Part shown: positions 62,906-64,000 of the stretch, piece after piece | Position numbering within the stretch: position 1 is the stretch's first letter | Layout of the letters: each line of letters begins with the position of its first letter | DNA from: Serratia ureilytica | GTDB taxonomy: Bacteria; Pseudomonadota; Gammaproteobacteria; Enterobacterales; Enterobacteriaceae | Length of the DNA: 64,000 bases | Reading direction: 5' to 3' | NCBI RefSeq assembly: GCF_013375155.1 | Contig: NZ_JABXOF010000011.1 | Location: 1-64,000, forward strand | The notes under the pieces: model-generated | What the model saw: the letters and a program-made list of their open reading frames with translations, nothing else | What the model was told of the DNA's origin: nothing | The model's database searches: none | Program-made: the position numbers and the translations under genes

Positions 62906-63373
62906 AACTTTCTCTTGTCCTTTTGTCCTTGCGGGCATGCGCGACGAAACCCGGATTCAGCGCTCACGCTAACGGGGCGGCGGCGACGCGTCAATTTTTT
63001 GCTGCATCGCGTTGAATCTTGCCGCTTTTGCCGGCGCAATGCCAACCCGGCGCGCGTGTCGGGGTCGCCATTAAGATTAACACAATCGGCCGAAGGCGGG
63101 GGAGGCGCGCCCGATAAGCGGTGCCGGAGTTGCGCAAACGCCGCCGCTGCGTACGCCGAATAGCGTGCGCGTTATCGCAAACTGCGCTAAAATTTAAGCA
63201 ATTAACCTGCCCTATGACTATTTATCCTGCTGTATTTATTGCTTATTCATTAATTGATGTCATCTATGACAGCGATTGAACGGAAGATGCGGTTGTTACT
63301 TTTATTGATCCCGCGCATCAAGTAGAATGCCGTTCAACGAGAACCCGTACCAAGATAAGTATTACTCGAAGCA
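62906..63373. other. Divergent intergenic region between lolB and hemA
   Basis: 468 bases without a gene. The stretch 63180-63300 is AT-rich and should carry the hemA promoter. I see no riboswitch and no clear operator. Confidence 0.5.
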
Positions 63374-64000
63374 ATGACCCTGCTGGCGTTAGGTATAAAT
63401 CACAAAACCGCTCCGGTTTCTCTGCGTGAAAGGGTGACCTTCTCGCCAGAGTCCATCGATGAGGCGCTAACCAGCTTGCTCCAACAACCGTTGGTGCAGG
63501 GCGGCGTCGTGTTGTCCACCTGCAACCGCACCGAACTGTATCTCAGCGTAGAGCAACAGGAACACATGCACGAGCAGCTGGTCGCCTGGCTGTGCGCGTA
63601 TCACAACCTGCGCCCGGAAGAGGTGAAGAAAAGCCTGTACTGGCATCAGGGCAACGACGCGGTCAGCCATCTGATGCGGGTGGCCAGCGGGTTGGACTCA
63701 CTGGTGCTGGGCGAACCGCAGATCCTCGGCCAGGTGAAAAAGGCCTTCGCCGAGTCGCAACGCGGTCAGTCGCTGTCCGGCGAGCTGGAGCGGCTGTTCC
63801 AGAAATCCTTCTCCGTCGCCAAGCGCGTGCGCACCGAAACCGAAATCGGCGCCAGCGCGGTCTCCGTGGCTTTCGCCGCCTGTACCCTGGCGCGGCAGAT
63901 CTTCGAATCGCTGGCCGATCTCAACGTATTGCTGGTGGGCGCCGGTGAAACCATCGAGCTGGTGGCGCGCCACCTGCGCGAACACAAAGTGCGGCACATG
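63374..64000 (+). CDS. hemA: Glutamyl-tRNA reductase (partial, cut by window edge)
   Basis: The first 209 residues of the enzyme that reduces Glu-tRNA to glutamate-1-semialdehyde, the committed step of haem synthesis. The N-terminal [23 protein letters not shown], the nucleophile Cys50 (STCNRTELY), the [17 protein letters not shown] catalytic block and the start of the NADPH domain ([17 protein letters not shown]) are visible. The N-terminal Thr2-Leu-Leu region, with Lys11 after it, corresponds to the degradation signal region of enteric HemA. The frame is still open at the window end. Confidence 0.97.
   Translation, partial: MTLLALGINHKTAPVSLRERVTFSPESIDEALTSLLQQPLVQGGVVLSTCNRTELYLSVEQQEHMHEQLVAWLCAYHNLRPEEVKKSLYWHQGNDAVSHLMRVASGLDSLVLGEPQILGQVKKAFAESQRGQSLSGELERLFQKSFSVAKRVRTETEIGASAVSVAFAACTLARQIFESLADLNVLLVGAGETIELVARHLREHKVRHM

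Overview
The window reads as a chromosomal segment of Serratia, very probably Serratia marcescens. The proline iminopeptidase at 10486-11439 has the 317-residue length and active-site layout I know from the S. marcescens enzyme. The core gene order is enterobacterial (ghrA-ycdX-ycdY; yebE, ptrB, exoX-yobB, holE, yobA-yebZ-yebY with the sRNA sdsR; ychF, pth, ychH, prs, ispE-lolB, hemA). GC content is high in core genes and visibly lower in several inserted blocks. Assignments rest on reading the sequence; no database search was run.

Left part (1-15000): two near-identical tRNA-Ser(GGA) transcription units, each with its own promoter and terminator; a peptide transporter of the POT family; ghrA-ycdX-ycdY; and a region syntenic with the E. 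coli yebE-ptrB-exoX-yobB-holE-yobA-yebZ-yebY block. The last is interrupted by a zinc-independent DksA paralogue behind a Zur-like operator and by proline iminopeptidase. Ferritin and the copper genes copC/copD (yobA/yebZ) sit here, so the block is rich in metal homeostasis.

Middle part (15000-35000): a mosaic of small unknowns and housekeeping genes. A candidate class II microcin precursor with a possible immunity protein (15456-16093) and a DUF4225/small membrane protein pair (16743-17821) lie side by side. They are followed by fabV, a DUF2975/XRE regulatory pair behind a perfect 16-bp inverted repeat, four small exported proteins, the dcuSR two-component system, an LsrF-like aldolase divergent from a ribose-type ABC transporter with two paralogous binding proteins, an SDR, nlpA, a UspA protein, an ArsR/SRPBCC pair and a second ClpP-like peptidase.

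35957-44407 holds the most striking feature: a compact, lower-GC, seven-gene operon. It encodes an LLM flavin monooxygenase, an isochorismatase-fold hydrolase, a TrpD homologue with an altered substrate pocket, a TrpF-phosphoribosyltransferase fusion, an MFS carrier, a UbiD-type decarboxylase and a urocanase. I know of no described pathway with this set. It looks like phosphoribosylation plus Amadori chemistry on an unknown N-containing compound.

44548-52538 is a chaperone-usher fimbrial operon (subunit, chaperone, usher, adhesin, second chaperone, HTH regulator) with a divergent LuxR-type regulator. An HxlR regulator, a tautomerase and an AT-rich DUF262/DUF1524 defence-type gene follow. From 55948 to the right edge the conserved ychF-pth-ychH-prs-ispE-lolB-hemA block resumes, with a SulP transporter inserted between ychF and pth; hemA is cut by the window edge.
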